A DNA stretch of 64,000 nt from Linyphia triangularis (GCA_963978545.1 OZ021724.1:33684433-33748432); one strand, 5' to 3'. Counted from the first letter of the stretch, positions 39,901 to 50,985 are shown. The notes: generated by a model from the letters alone, not told the origin. Made by a program: numbers and translations.

Positions 39901-41474
39901 CACAAATAAGATGTAGAAAATTGTAATAATATTTTTAAAGCTTTTTTGGCTATCATGGGATAATCGCATCTAATGTTAATCCAAAATGAATTAATTGATT
40001 CTTCTGAATATTTTAACATTAAATTGATGGAAGTGATCTTTGAAATCGCCCGCTGAATTCGTGGGAAACCAAGTCTCAACGGATGTGCTTTCCAAACATC
40101 AGACAACAAGACGCACACTCACACACTTGCAGGGGGTTGTATGTAAAAAACTAGAGTGAAAAATAGGTAAAAAACGAGACACAAAGAAATATGTAACGAA
40201 GCGGTGAAAGTGAAAAATCTTCGTTACAATATTCATGTATATATAAGTACTTTTCTTTAAATTAAACTTTACTCGTAATAAAAAAAAGCATTATAATTTT
40301 TACTATATACATTTCTAAACACTTTAAGAATTTGGCGGCACACAAAAGTGCCGTGGCACAGTGGTTGAGAATCACTGAGTTAAGGTATCAGGCTGGAGGT
40401 CAGAAGATGCGTGGTTCAAATTCAACCAGTCACCTAAATAACTTTATTTTAAACTGAAAATGTTTTTCTAACTAAAAAGTTGATGCATGGTTTTAGAGAT
40501 CTTTGATAAGCATGCAGTTTAATTGAAAAATAAGTAATTTAAATTTTACCCTTTTAATAATAGAACTTAAAAGTACCAAAGTCACTTCTTGAAAGTAAGC
40601 GAGAGACGAATATCCGAAATCCATTGACCCGTTTTAATCGATTATTAGCCGGGCAGAATTTCCCAACTCCCTGAATCATTTCTGAGGGTGACAAACCCTC
40701 AAAATCATTAATTCATACAAAAGGCACTTCCTCTAATCAAGCAGAGAAGAATAAAAAAAGAATGGCCTGATTATATTTAAGTGTTTAAGCTGTAGGTCTG
40801 ACTAAAATTCCCAAATATCGGAAGTATTTCGGGGGGATATAGACCCTTGTATCTATCAAATCATAAAAAAGACACTTCCTCTAATGAAGCTGAAAAGAAT
40901 AAAAAAAAAAAAAGGTAAAAAATCAACCAATTATTTTTGCAGCAGCCCTGGCTAAAGTTTTGGTCACAACCAGAAGAACAAAATTTCGGTGACTTCTGCG
41001 ATTTTCAAAGGATTTTTTTTGCCATATTCCCTTGTTCAATGTCAACAATTATGTTGTTATTTTTTGTCTACTTTCCCGGGGCAACATGATGACAAAAAAA
41101 TCAGGGTTCTAGCTGTAATAGAAGCTGAGCTGTGAGGGGGGGGGGGGCATAAGGTCGGTCAACATAATATACACTTGCATGTCTGTCGCTTTAACAACGG
41201 ACTTGCCGGTGGAACACTGCCGCGTTCCTGGATTTTAACCAAAAATTCAAAGTTATGTTCTTCCAAAGTGTTGTGCTAGTTTATAATTCAAATCATTTAA
41301 GACTTTTATTTAAGTATTTGTGAGCTTAAATGATTTACATCATTTCTAGAGGCTTACAGCGCTAAAAAAAGATATTTCAAACTAAGGCGCAAAATTCGAA
41401 TACACATAAATAGTAGAATATAAAAAATGTGTTCTTACTTCGTTTAAGTACTGACTCACAGATAAATGTGACAT
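27965..41474 (-). CDS. PCID2: PCI domain-containing protein 2 (TREX-2 subunit), 15 coding exons
   Basis: Exons in transcript order: 41439-41474, 38639-38680, 38017-38138, 37075-37140, 36672-36768, 36282-36379, 34865-34940, 34040-34134, 33901-33947, 33721-33821, 32922-32995, 32396-32521, 31470-31536, 28143-28211, 27965-28054. They sum to 1206 nt, giving 401 residues in an unbroken frame (human PCID2 is 399). PCID2, the Thp1 homologue, binds the GANP scaffold and DSS1 in the TREX-2 complex and couples transcription to mRNA export at nuclear pores. The start reads [12 protein letters not shown]. Strongly conserved blocks include [40 protein letters not shown] and, in the C-terminal PCI winged helix, [16 protein letters not shown] and KGYISYQH. 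An acidic stretch in exon 14 ([12 protein letters not shown]) is richer in acid than the human segment. Intron 4 is U12-like with a non-canonical end, and intron 8 uses a weak GTTGGT donor. The 3' end converges with BCS1. Confidence 0.97.
28391..28505. repeat. Minisatellite in PCID2 intron 13
   Basis: Three imperfect units of about 35-40 bp built on the order AAA(A)TTC, then AAAAAAG, then GAAGGAA (28400, 28440, 28476). Confidence 0.55.
29150..29300 (+). promoter_or_regulatory. Promoter-like island in PCID2 intron 13
   Basis: An E-box CACGTG (29158-29163) and two CCAAT boxes in ACCAATC context (29204-29208 and 29233-29237, 29 bp apart) lie in a GC-richer patch, plus orientation, opposite to PCID2. 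No convincing transcript follows. Confidence 0.25.
33230..33640 (+). pseudogene. Tc1/IS630-like transposase fragment in PCID2 intron 10
   Basis: From the TGG at 33290 the plus strand reads [18 protein letters not shown], the C-terminal W-P-x-x-SPD-x-N-x-x-x-FF motif of mariner-related transposases, then a stop and KTKCS. Decayed on both sides. Opposite in strand to PCID2. Confidence 0.5.
35180..35335 (-). repeat. SINE family 2 copy in a PCID2 intron (old)
   Basis: Minus-strand match including GGTTTGAATCCTGGG (B box region), GGTATGGATG and CCACATTTAACTG, diverged throughout. It lies in PCID2 intron 6. No clear target duplication. Confidence 0.6.
36769..37074 (-). other. PCID2: PCID2 intron 4: candidate U12-type (minor spliceosome) intron, GT-AT ends
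   Basis: Reading the minus strand, the donor is GTATCCTTC (37074-37066), close to the U12 donor consensus RTATCCTTT. The branch-site match is TTCTTAAC (36786-36779), close to TTCCTTRAC, with its branch A 11 nt before the end of the intron. This is the usual short U12 spacing, and there is no polypyrimidine tract. Exon 4 ends in CA and only joining to G at 36768 gives CAG-ACT-TTT (Q-T-F), matching human Q-S-F at that point. The intron therefore ends in AT rather than AG or AC. A one-base shift gives no canonical ends either. Confidence 0.7.
38798..39020 (-). mobile_element. 223-bp MITE, copy 2, in PCID2 intron 1
   Basis: Aligns along its whole length with the reverse complement of 15086-15308 and has the same length and ends (GGTACTCTTC, inverted at GAAGAGTACC). 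Flanks ATTTTGAT and GTTGTGAA match only 5 of 8, so it is the older copy. Confidence 0.8.
39641..40377 (-). mobile_element. hAT (Charlie-like) element in PCID2 intron 1
   Basis: Perfect 15-bp TIRs CAGTGATTCTCAACC are at 39641-39655 and inverted at 40363-40377. AGTTAAGG is an exact 8-bp duplication at 39633-39640 and 40378-40385. TTTGGCGGCACACAAA occurs in the same orientation near both ends. The element encodes a transposase C-terminus on the minus strand and splits an older tRNA-like SINE. Confidence 0.92.
39843..40118 (-). pseudogene. hAT transposase C-terminal remnant
   Basis: A 91-codon minus-strand stretch carries [20 protein letters not shown] and [13 protein letters not shown], the hAT C-terminal dimerisation motif (x-YP-x-L/I-A-x3-L, then S-x-x-S/C-E-x-x-FS). 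The catalytic and zinc-finger portions are absent, leaving an internally deleted derivative of an autonomous element. Confidence 0.8.
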
Positions 41475-41679
41475 TGTTTATAATAGAGAAAACCTAGACT
41501 TCGCTTGCAATATTACTCAAAGAAAATCTCAGGAAGAGTGCATTTTACAAAAGAGAATATCGAAAATTTTATCAAGCGGCAAGCCCCGCTAATAGTAAAA
41601 AGTAAATAAATATGTATTCTTCTACCTTGTTGCCATTCTTAAAACTGTTTTTCATTGATGGAGAGAATATGGACTAGTA

Positions 41680-41761
41680 TGACGTCATGGTTCAACACGT
41701 TAGAAAGGTTTTGTTGCTTTGTGTACCTTTGAATGGGATTTCAAAAATGGGGATGACGTCA
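41680..41761. promoter_or_regulatory. Two CRE palindromes in the PCID2/THAP divergent promoter
   Basis: Perfect TGACGTCA occurs at 41680-41687 and 41754-41761, 206 and 280 bp upstream of the PCID2 ATG and within the 644-bp gap to the THAP exon. These are consensus CREB/ATF sites. A long poly(A) tract (about 41820-41845) follows. Function is inferred from position and consensus only. Confidence 0.5.
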
Positions 41762-42118
41762 TGTTCCCTCAGTATCGTAAAGGTGCAGGAATAAACAGAA
41801 AAATCAAAATATAATAATAAAAAAAAAAAAAAAAAAAAAAAAAAATAGAAGTTGTAAATAAAAAAAAATAACTTCAAGTAAAACGATCCATCAGAAAAAG
41901 GTATGAAATTAAATAATTTTTTCCGCAAAGGAGCCGCGTTTAATTTCTTGGAGTGCTTGTACACAACACAATGAACTAAATTGATATTATTGAGAGGGAT
42001 CCCCATAAGCAATCCATAGACCAAAGATAAAGCAGACTGATCGTAAACCTCCAAATCCTTGCGCGCGAGGAATTGTGGGGCACAGATCTCCAAAACATAA
42101 ACGCATTTTGTATAGACA

Positions 42119-42198
42119 ATGGCTGCTTGCTTCGCATTTGGATGCACAAATCACCCGTCAAAAATAGTATGTACAGCTCCAAATATTTCATTTTACAG
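42119..42198 (+). CDS. THAP-domain protein, first coding exon only
   Basis: ATG at 42119 opens a 26-codon exon reading MAACFAFGCTNHPSK and ending in SFYR at a strong GTAAGT donor (phase 2). The C-x4-C pair and the [ST]F-[HY]-[RK] ending match the start of a THAP zinc finger (C2CH DNA-binding domain). The family's first intron commonly falls exactly here, before the FP motif. No continuing exon was recognised downstream, so the gene either has a long intron or is a fragment. It is head-to-head with PCID2, 644 bp between start codons, which suggests a shared promoter. The insert after the second cysteine is unlike any THAP member I can name, so I give no symbol. Confidence 0.6.
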
Positions 42199-43580
42199 GT
42201 AAGTTCTTTTCTAACACTGTCTAATTATAGTTTGCATTGATTTTGGTTTCTAAAACTATTTATTTGTGTTTGAATGACTTCAAAATGAAAGTTCGTGTGG
42301 GTACTCGTTTCGTTTTCCTTCATTATTGTGTGTATCGCGGAATTTTCGATTAAATTTCAATTAGCCTACAGACTGCCATTTAATAATTAATTAATAACTA
42401 CCACTTTAGAAGAGGCAATTGAGGTATCTGAATTTCTAAGAATTGTTTTCGTGAAGTCAGTATTTTCTGGAGAGGAAGGATGAGTCACGTTAGGTGATCA
42501 AGTTTTGAATGAAAGCACGTGTGCTCTTCTCTCCGGAAATGGAAAAACATAGTTGATTCTCTACTTTGGTTTCAATGTTAAGAAACCAGTCAATGATATA
42601 TGATGCAGTGCATTCAATAAATAAAAGTGACAGTTCATAAAGAACTTGTTGTGTAAAAGAATTAGTTTCCCATAAGATGAAAAAGTGAAACCGAAAGTTA
42701 TATTTACATGTTTACCTAACAATACAAAAATTTTCAGCTATGTAATTGTGAATGTGTAATTATGTTATACATCTGTCCAATTCCTACAATATAGTTATTA
42801 TAACATACATTAAAATTATGTGCTAAATATTATGCATTAACAAAATATGTTAAATTTTTGGAAAGATAATGAAAAAATTTAATTTCTTGAACAATTGTTA
42901 ATTGTTAAATGGGATTTCCGTTTTATGAAATTGCTATTATCAATTTTTATCAATTATCATTAATTTTAGTCGTATGCAAAAGAAGAGATGACATTTTTCT
43001 TTACACTTTTTCAAAGCCATGATATTCTACTGTGTTTAAGCTTCAACACAAAAACTTGATCTTGGAAGGAAGATTTAAAAAAAAAAAATGTTAAATCAGT
43101 ATTTAAAAAAAATGTTAAACCAATTATTTGAATAAACATTATGATACTTAAGTAATAAGATTTTCATTATTAAATATTTTTCCATTTTTCGTTATCTAGT
43201 AATAGTTTTTTTATTTGTAGTTATTGAAAGGTGAACTCAGGAAGAATATGTTCGCCTGTAAAATAACATTTTAAAGATGTTAAAGTTCTTTTTAATAAAA
43301 GTGTACATTCATGCTAATGGGTTATTTGTTCTTTCATAACTAAACTAAAAACCTTTTAAAATATCTAAAAAACAAATAAAAATATGATACGTTTGTTTGC
43401 ATCATGAAGACAGATCGAGATGATATTTTATGTGTTTTGTTGCCATTGTTGTTGTTTTTTAAAGAATTTTAATAAAGAATATTTTGTAATGCTATTACTT
43501 TTTGAATTTCTTAAATATTATTCAAAAACATAAAATTACTATTCTTTGTTATTTTAATGAATAGTTAGAAATAAATAAAC
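42199..43580. other. Presumed THAP-gene intron or intergenic DNA
   Basis: AT-rich; I found no continuing THAP exon and no partner exon for 43581-43796. Confidence 0.4.
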
Positions 43581-43796
43581 CTGTTGAGCCGAAACTTTTT
43601 CCTTTATTCAAATTTATAATTTCACCGGTAATTGTATGGCGAACGATGCGGCCACGATCCGTCACGGATGCGGGAAGAATGTGTTGGAAGAACCCCCACA
43701 CTTTACCGTCGACGGACAAATAGGTGAACTTCTTGAAGTCAACTTTAATAAAATTATCCGCAACTTTCTTCTTAATGCAGCATAATGTATACATTC
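43581..43796 (-). CDS. Candidate internal exon of an unrecognised gene
   Basis: On the minus strand a good acceptor (TTTCCCTTAG) precedes a 216-bp open stretch that ends at CAG/GTTTAT. It encodes a soluble, well-mixed sequence including KFTYLSVDGKVWGFFQHILP and VTDRGRIVRHTITGEIINL. GC content and codon use are clearly higher than the surrounding AT-rich DNA. I do not recognise the family, and no partner exons were found on either side. It could be one exon of a larger gene, a captured exon or a retrocopy fragment. Confidence 0.4.
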
Positions 43797-45027
43797 TAAG
43801 GGAAATATATGAATAAATCTTATAAAAAAATTCACATATAAGGTGGATTAAACGCTATTTTTAAAATGCGAAATTTTACACAGTACGCAAGGCGTTTGCT
43901 CTTTCTTTTGAATGTATGTTACCCATGATGCCTCAAAACATGTAATGTTTTTCTCCAATGAAGGTCAATGGGAAACGCCGCCTCTGCTCCTATTCTTTGC
44001 TCTATGGTTTTAGTTTCGGTTTACCTTTCATGTAGAGTTGAGTTGTTCTAGGGCTGCTTCTAAATGAATAAGTTAGAGTTGTAGGCTTTTATTGTGTGAT
44101 GTCAGTTCTTGCTAGGCTAGAGTTATTATAAAATTAATTTCACTTCAGTGCAATGAGTACAGAGTAGCTCAAGCATATATGAAATGAGATAATACCGAAA
44201 TAACTTTAGCCTACCAAGTAATGATTGCCTATGGGAATTCCTTCCAATAATCCAATATTAGGTCATTGTATACAAGTATACCCCCAAAGAAATTAAATGT
44301 CACCGCTTGGTGACAAACATTTGAGATTTCATACTTTTTTTCTGGCTGAACATTTTACTTGTCATTTTTTTACAACGTCTAGTTGTTTTTTGGAAATCTC
44401 AATACTTTTTGTTACATCGACGCTCTAGGTGCAAAATAAATGACGTAAGCGACAGCAGCGTTAGATTCATATATGATATTGAGAGCCACAGTTAATAACA
44501 TGATTAGATATTATAGAGAGATTTAGGTTTGCAATCCAAATTGTCTTCGTTTCTTTCAAGAAAAAATCTTTCCTACACAAATTTTTTTTTTTTATCTAAA
44601 ATTAAAAATAGGTACATTCTAGTTTTTACTTGAGTGTACTTTAAAAACATGCAAATACATACTAAAAATTTTTATGACTAGTTTGGAGATATTTTTGGCA
44701 ATAATTTTTAAATGGCAAAAAAAAAAAAAAAAAAGGCAAAATTGGCGATGTTATTCGATAGACACTACATTGTATTTTCATGTGATTGAAACAGAGAAGA
44801 GTCAATTGTTGATGGGCAATGCTCAAACTCAAGGCAGCTCTGTATTAAACACTTAGTTTCGGTGAGCTTTAAATTTAACAACCCTTGGGGCAGGCCATTT
44901 TCAGTGCCACCGCATAAATGGTATAAGCATTCAATAAAACACACGTAACTCCTGAACTACTGGATATACAAGTAAATCCACAGTGCATGAAAAACCGGAG
45001 ACTAGATGACATACTAATACGTGAGCG

Positions 45028-47954
45028 CAGTGGCGGCTGGTGCAGGGGGCCAGGGGGGGCCTGGGCCCCGTCACTTTTTTGGACCCTGGCCCCACTTACA
45101 TATATGCTTGTTAATATTGTTTTGCTGTGGGATTTTTTTAATATTTAAAAAAAAAAGCTTTAAACTTATTTTTTCTGTCATTAGACATTAACTATTGTGA
45201 AGGGAGCAGGGCGAGCTCTTGCAATAAACCCGAAAAAATGTTAATCAATCACAATCATATTACTACAAAAAAGCGACTCTTCTCTTAAAGACTTAAAGAT
45301 GCTAGTTTTCCTGGGGACAAAATGACCCCTTCTTCGGACGATCTTGAATTTGAAACCGATAGGGAATATAAGATTGCAACTTTCACGTGACATCCTGTTT
45401 TGCCAAAGCATAAATACAAAATTTCTAAAACATCCCTGATAACTCTGCTCTGGGTGGACATCTCTGTAAAGGAATGGCCATTTTTTGTAGAGACGGCGAT
45501 TGCACGTTGGTCCTCTAGTATGACGGTGCGAAAAAAGTGGCTACAATAAATATCCATTGCATTCATTTTCGCACTTTGTTTTTCAAAATGTAAGAGTAAG
45601 ATTTTCTCTGCAAATTGTTTTTATTTAGAAATTTAATTTTTTCCCGAAAAATGTTTGAGTATTTAAATGTCGTCCATATGATCGGAAGAAGTGATTTGTC
45701 TCACATTAATATTTGATATCCTATTAAACTATTAACGTAACTTACAATCCGATGCCATCAACGGAAGAATTTCTATACAGAGAATAAAAAATGTTCTTTT
45801 CTAAATAAGTGGCTCCACTAGAACTAAGCCATCGTATAATGCTATGTTAAAGTTAAAAGATAAACGTCACAGTTACAGAATTTTCAAAACTCCCCTCCCC
45901 CCTCTCCCTCTCTTCCAAATAATATGTAAAATGTAGATAAAGCAAACCTAGTTACTGTTACCAGAAAAAAATTTCATGAGCGTTTGGTAAAGAATTTGAG
46001 TCATGAACCTACAATGAACCTTTAAAAAGCAAAATGATACAAGCAATTTGAAATTGTCAAATAAAATTTGGGCATTCTTAAAATTGAAGAAACGATGTTT
46101 ATTCTTAACTCAGGTAGGATCCAATTCTCAAAATAAATTTTGAATTAAATAAAATATTAAAATTTGAAGCGAGTTCCATGTTTGCTCAACTTCTTTTCAA
46201 AATATCAAGAATCATGGTAAAATACCTATTTTCAACTATCGCTATGTCAAAACTAATTGACCAGAGGCAATATATTCAATTCGCATGTGAAATGTCGTCG
46301 AATCGAGCCCCATCGGATGTTTTGCAGGTTGGTTTCAATGTAAGTAGACATCTCAAATTTGAGATGCATATGCAATGCATTTTTCAAGTAATTATTCATC
46401 CTCAAATCAAGTAATTATTAATTTTTTCATGAATTTAAATTAAAACTGTTGAACTGGTCAATATAACAATACCTTTGACTGTGGTTGCAAATTTATAAAT
46501 ATTGCCCATTCTAAGTTAATGGCATTTTTCATTAGTTCTAATGTTAAGCCAAAATTATTTTGCATGAATTGATTCATAAAATATCATTTACTTGAATATT
46601 AGGAGCAATACCGATGTCTTTAAAAGGATTTATTTAAATTATTTTAAAATATTATAAAATTATTTATTTAAGTATTTACTCTAAAGTTACGAAAAGTGAA
46701 ATTGTTGCTGTCGGCATTTTTTTTTTCTTCTTGTTTCTTTTTTCTATGATTCATGTAATATTTGATGAAAAAATTTCCCCTGTGATTTCTAAAGAATTTT
46801 TAACCACGGTTTTGACTTTATTTTTTTTTTATAACTCTTCCCTAACTCTTTGTTTTCTTTTTCTTAAATACAGAATAGAAATTGAGTGACATCGGTTTTC
46901 ATACTTTAACTTATTTTTTTGTGATTAGTATTTTAATTTATTATTATGTCAAACAAAATTAAAAAGCTTTTGCTTCCTACACTCTTGGTATCTAATCCAG
47001 CCACCTGTATTGTACATAAAATGTTTTATACTGTTGAAAATATTGGTAACTTTTCTTATATTAAAAATGTTTTATCTTCAAAGCTGTTTAGCTTTTACAC
47101 TTCGTCCAATCGACATGAGTTCATTTTAATGTGTTCTCTATTCTTAATTTAATAAAATTATTAATTATAACATGCTTTTCATTATATGATTATGAGTAAC
47201 TATTTATATTTAACGGGGGGGAGGGGGGGGGGAGCAAAAAGGTAAACTTTAACACTCTTTTTTTTTTTTTTAATTTAATTTTTTTTTTTTTTAATCTTAC
47301 AGTGAGTTCCGATAATATTGTACTTATGGCTGTTCCTAATCACTGACCACTGGTCATTGAGATAGCGTCCAGCTCTTGGTAGGCTTCCCGGAAGACCAGA
47401 AGATCCTTAAAATAATTTCCATAAATAAAAAATTTAAACCCTCAAACGCATAGACAGTGGCAAGGGGGTGCAGATCGCATACAAAAGGGTGCAAAGCGGC
47501 TACAGCTTCAAATCAGGAATTTTCAATCTTGAATGAGTATCGGATTTCTTACGGAACAATTTATAAATAGATATGCCGTAATTTTACGTTCAATGGAATA
47601 ATTTGAGGCCTGTACTTTACTTTTTTGCCTAGGAATTCTTCGCTTCATTTTTAATTTTCAAAAGCAAAAGATGCAAGTACGTTCACGTCCTGACGTCGTG
47701 CATTCTCAAACGAAACATCGCGTCCTTTTCGTATAATAATAATTCCTTTTATTGAAATATTTACTTTATCAGATATCAGTATGCTTAGATAATTTAACTG
47801 TTTTATATTGTTGTCTTTTCCCATATATATTTAAGTAACATTTACAAAATTACATGAAATTCATGTGTCTTGATATTTGCATGTTTCCTTCCCCCCATGA
47901 CATGCAATTGTTAATTTGGGCCCCCTCACTTTTAATACCCACGAGCCGCCACTG
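45028..47954. mobile_element. Large hAT-like element with perfect 8-bp duplication
   Basis: The left end CAGTGGCGGCTGGTG and right end, inverted, CAGTGGCGGCTCGTG are TIRs (14 of 15 match). CGTGAGCG flanks both sides (45020-45027 and 47955-47962). GGCCCC-rich blocks lie just inside both ends, both followed by GTCACTTTT or CTCACTTTT. In 2.9 kb I find no recognisable transposase, so it is probably non-autonomous or highly decayed. It interrupts an older dispersed repeat. Confidence 0.88.
46480..46640. repeat. Repeat shared with 8650-8830
   Basis: TTGCAAATTT(A/G)TAAATATTG, then TTCATTA/TCTTCT, AAAATTATTTTGCATGA and TATTAG(G/A)A(G/A)CAATACC occur in the same order at 8650-8785. It sits inside the 45028-47954 element, so 8650-8830 may be a fragment of a relative. 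Confidence 0.5.
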
Positions 47955-48360
47955 CGTGAGCGGCCATCTGGTACTATTGACAAAAACACGTACTAATACC
48001 TGAGCTAACCACAAAGTGTAAAAGGCACTCGTTTTCAACTTTTTACGCTTTTATCGCATTTCTACTGAAATTTTGAAGCTGGGAAAGTTTAAAACACCGT
48101 AAGAGGCATTTTCAGAGAGACTTTAATCAAGATCGTTAGAGATGTTTTTTAGCAAGTGCGGAAAAACATAATTTTTCTTGATTTTAACCTTAGGCGCATG
48201 TGTGATTTTGACGAAAACTTCTAAAGTAGGTCCTATGGCCACCACCAACCCGCACACCAAATATGAGCATCGTAAGTCTATTTATTGTATGCTGACCAAG
48301 CAGCACAAACACACAAACATACATTTTTTCTATACCTTTTTTTGAAATCAGGATGCTCCA

Positions 48361-48766
48361 AAACGTGACGAAAAGCAGATGCTATACTCTCATTACCCAA
48401 TGTAAACATATCGGAAAATTAAATCAAATTAAATTAAACTAGAGATGTGGAACATCGCACAACTTTCAATTACACTATAACATATGTCATTGCATTAAAA
48501 TTTCACATGGTGCTATACTTACCTTTTCTATATTTTCATTCATTTAAATAAAAACCGCCCGCACCAAACTTGAACATCGTAGGTCATTTGTTCGGGAGTA
48601 ATGCTGACCATAGACACACAGACAAACATGTTTTCAAAAACACTTGTTTGAATTCAGGATGTTCCAAAGCGCAAGGAAATGCAAAAAAAAAAAAAAAATC
48701 TGATTTTTTTTTCTTCTTCCCCCCCCCCCCCCCGCGAATTACTTTATCTTTTATTACCCTGTATAT
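48361..48766. other. Repeat-derived spacer
   Basis: Second partial copy of the same dispersed family (48430-48680) plus an A tract and a T/C tract around 48682-48733. No gene is seen. Confidence 0.5.
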
Positions 48767-49457
48767 TAGAGGTCGGAAATATCGATCAAAATAAATATCC
48801 ATACTATATCGTTGCATAAAAAAAAATACCATTATATTTTGATACTTGATTTTTTAATTTTTTTATTTGATTTTCAATTTTGCCATGAAACTAAGTTTTT
48901 CGGGGTGGGCAAACTCTTACTTTTCATGAATTCATGCCAAAATTCTTTTAATAAATAAATTAAGAAAATAGTTTTTATAAATAAATTATATTATCAATCA
49001 GAATAAATAAAATACATTTGAATGTCAATGCATAAATTCACATTTGTTTTTAAAGAAGAAATTTTGAAAAGTAGTTTACCGCTTATTTTGCTGATTGCGA
49101 TGTTTTTAATATTTAAAATTAGATGCAAATTCCAGGCACACGTTGGCAACAGAAACGGCGCTCTGTTAATGACTACTAATAAATGATCTTATCTTTTCAT
49201 TACATTTTATGCTTTATTTTTGGTAAGGGTACCATTTTAACTGTTTCTCAGCCAAGTCCAAACTTTATGTTTTGAAGTTTTTGAAAAGGGAATAAAGAAA
49301 ATCGAAAAAACACATGGAACTACAAAACGATTATCAAAAAACTAAAAACGTTTGAAAATATCGATATATCGGCGACTTGTATCGATATTTTTAGTAACGA
49401 TATTTTTAAAAAAATATCGATAAATGTATTGTCGTATCGAAATATCGCCGACCTCTA
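48767..49457. mobile_element. TAGAGGTCGG element, copy 1
   Basis: Ends TAGAGGTCGG and its inverse CCGACCTCTA bound 691 bp. CTGTATAT and CTGTGTAT outside the ends match 7 of 8. Subterminal regions are dense in ATATCGAT motifs. The interior at 48955-49165 resembles 63190-63365. Non-coding; superfamily probably hAT from the 8-bp duplication. Confidence 0.75.
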
Positions 49458-49917
49458 CTGTGTATACATATGGATAAATGGCTACTTGAAAGTAAAAAGC
49501 ATTAATTTGTCTGTGAATGTGTGGATAAACCCCTAACAGAGCAAAAAAAATTCGATTCCTGTTTCTGGAAATCTATAAAAAAGTTTTTCAAATTTAATAT
49601 GACATTTTAAAACTCATTGAAATCTAAATTACTTGAATTACAATAGATACTCACTTCCAAAAGTTAAACACGGAAATGAAAATGTTAATATCCGTAAGCC
49701 AAGTTGAATTAAAGAAGCTGAAATTTGCTGCTAAGGTAAAAGAAAGTATGCAAATATATTAGGTAGCAGCCAAACACGATTTCGCTTCGAGAACTATGCA
49801 AAACAGGTAGTCTTATAAGAAGCCGGCATTGTGAAGGTTTACAAGAGTTGCATGTAAGTGCTGATGAAAGGTGTTTAGAACATTTGTATGATCTGTGTTC
49901 AAGCTAGACGAGTTTCT

Positions 49918-50590
49918 ATGGCTTCCAGAAAACGAATGGAAGATTCTGAGCGCTGGCAGTCTGTCTGACGAAGGACACTCTCTCACAAATGTTGCTCTTT
50001 TCTTCGAGTGTTCTTCATTCCGTCATTTCACGATAATGGAAATTATTCCAAAACAGCTAAACACTTGTCGGAAGACCGGTAGCCGGTCGTCCAAGGGTTA
50101 CGACCCCCCGCGGATGATCAATACATTGCTGTTGTAGTGAAGCGGAATCGAAGATCCCCCTCCAAACGTGTGATATCTATGGTTGCAGCGGCTATTAATA
50201 AGACGATATCCGCCACTACTGTTTGTCGAAGGTCTGTAATCCCGGGTACCACGAATTTGTGTTCCTTTATTCGTCCAATCCAAAGGGACACGATTAAAGT
50301 GGTATCGCCAGCATGTGAATTGGAATGTGTCTTATTGGGTCAACGTTAAGTTCACAGATGAGTCCAGATTTGCCCTGCAATCCGAAGATAAGCGTGTAAG
50401 AGTCTGGAGAGAACAAGGCACACGCAATTGGCCTCAGAACATCACTGAACATCAAGCATTCCGCGGTGGAGCATCATCGTCAGGGATTTCATTGGGACAT
50501 CGCACCGACCTGCATATCTTCAGGCGAGGTTCTGTGACTGCTGTACGGTATTGCAACAGGACTAACATTTTTCAGTGGGAACATAGATAA
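49918..50590 (+). pseudogene. Tc1-like transposase relic
   Basis: From MASRKRMEDSERWQSV near 49918, frames shift through GRPRVTTP-like sequence at about 50085 to KRNRRSPSKRVISMVAAAI (50143 on) and the catalytic-core block FTDESRFALQSEDKRVRVW (from about 50350), followed by RTDLHIFRRGSVTAVRYCN. This is the Tc1/mariner transposase DDE domain. Several frameshifts break it, and the last third with the final catalytic residue is lost after 50590. No terminal repeats found. Confidence 0.8.
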
Positions 50591-50799
50591 AAAATTGAAG
50601 AACTGTGAAAAATTTCCCCTTTCTGATTTCTTACGAGTTGAATGTTTCATTCCTCAAGTTGAGATGAAATTACTGAGCACAGATCAGTAGTATTATTGCA
50701 TTAAAAAAAAATGCAGTTTTATTGCATTAAAAAAAAGTTAATTTTCTGAAGGACCTAAGATCATATATGAGGCAATTTGATGGTCTCGATACCTCCCTG

Positions 50800-50985
50800 G
50801 TTGGTTGGTTGGTTGTATTCAGATTATCTGGCGCCGTCAGCAACACGAGGGCTATAATGCGCCGAAACATTCGTCATTAGACAAGCCAACATACATTTAC
50901 AAACACCCATGCCTAACACGGGACTCGAACCCGCAACCTCGCGGTCTAGAAGCCAGCACGCTAACCACTATACCGTTTTGTCGGC
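50800..50985 (-). repeat. tRNA-derived SINE family 1, full length, minus orientation
   Basis: Same family as 14568-14747, read on the minus strand, with a (CCAA)n tail. The exact 13-bp duplication CGATACCTCCCTG is at 50787-50799 and 50986-50998, so this is a fairly recent insertion. Confidence 0.92.

Larger units (their letters stand above)
39611..40445 (+). repeat. tRNA-derived SINE split by the hAT element
   Basis: Left piece 39611-39640 has an A-box-like GGTGAAGTAGTTAAGG; right piece 40386-40445 has a B-box-like GTGGTTCAAATTC. Removing 39641-40385 joins them into a tRNA-like head. A related diverged head is at 27415-27475. Confidence 0.55.
44760..48360. repeat. Older dispersed repeat, interrupted by the 45028-47954 element
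   Basis: The flanks 44760-45027 and 47963-48360 belong to one family. The left flank shares GTTGATGGGC and its surroundings with the inverse of about 7260-7330. The right flank shares the block GTGTGATTTTGACGAAAAC...CCTATGGCCAC with 55120-55200 and with the inverse of 7020-7200. Copies are quite diverged. Confidence 0.55.

Noticed and set aside
41692..42191. Two overlapping minus-strand frames upstream of PCID2
   Set aside because: They run through a poly(A) tract and lie antisense to the THAP exon; no family likeness.
45285..45566. 93-codon minus-strand frame in the 2.9-kb hAT-like element
   Set aside because: No hAT transposase motif on either strand; composition alone does not support a gene.
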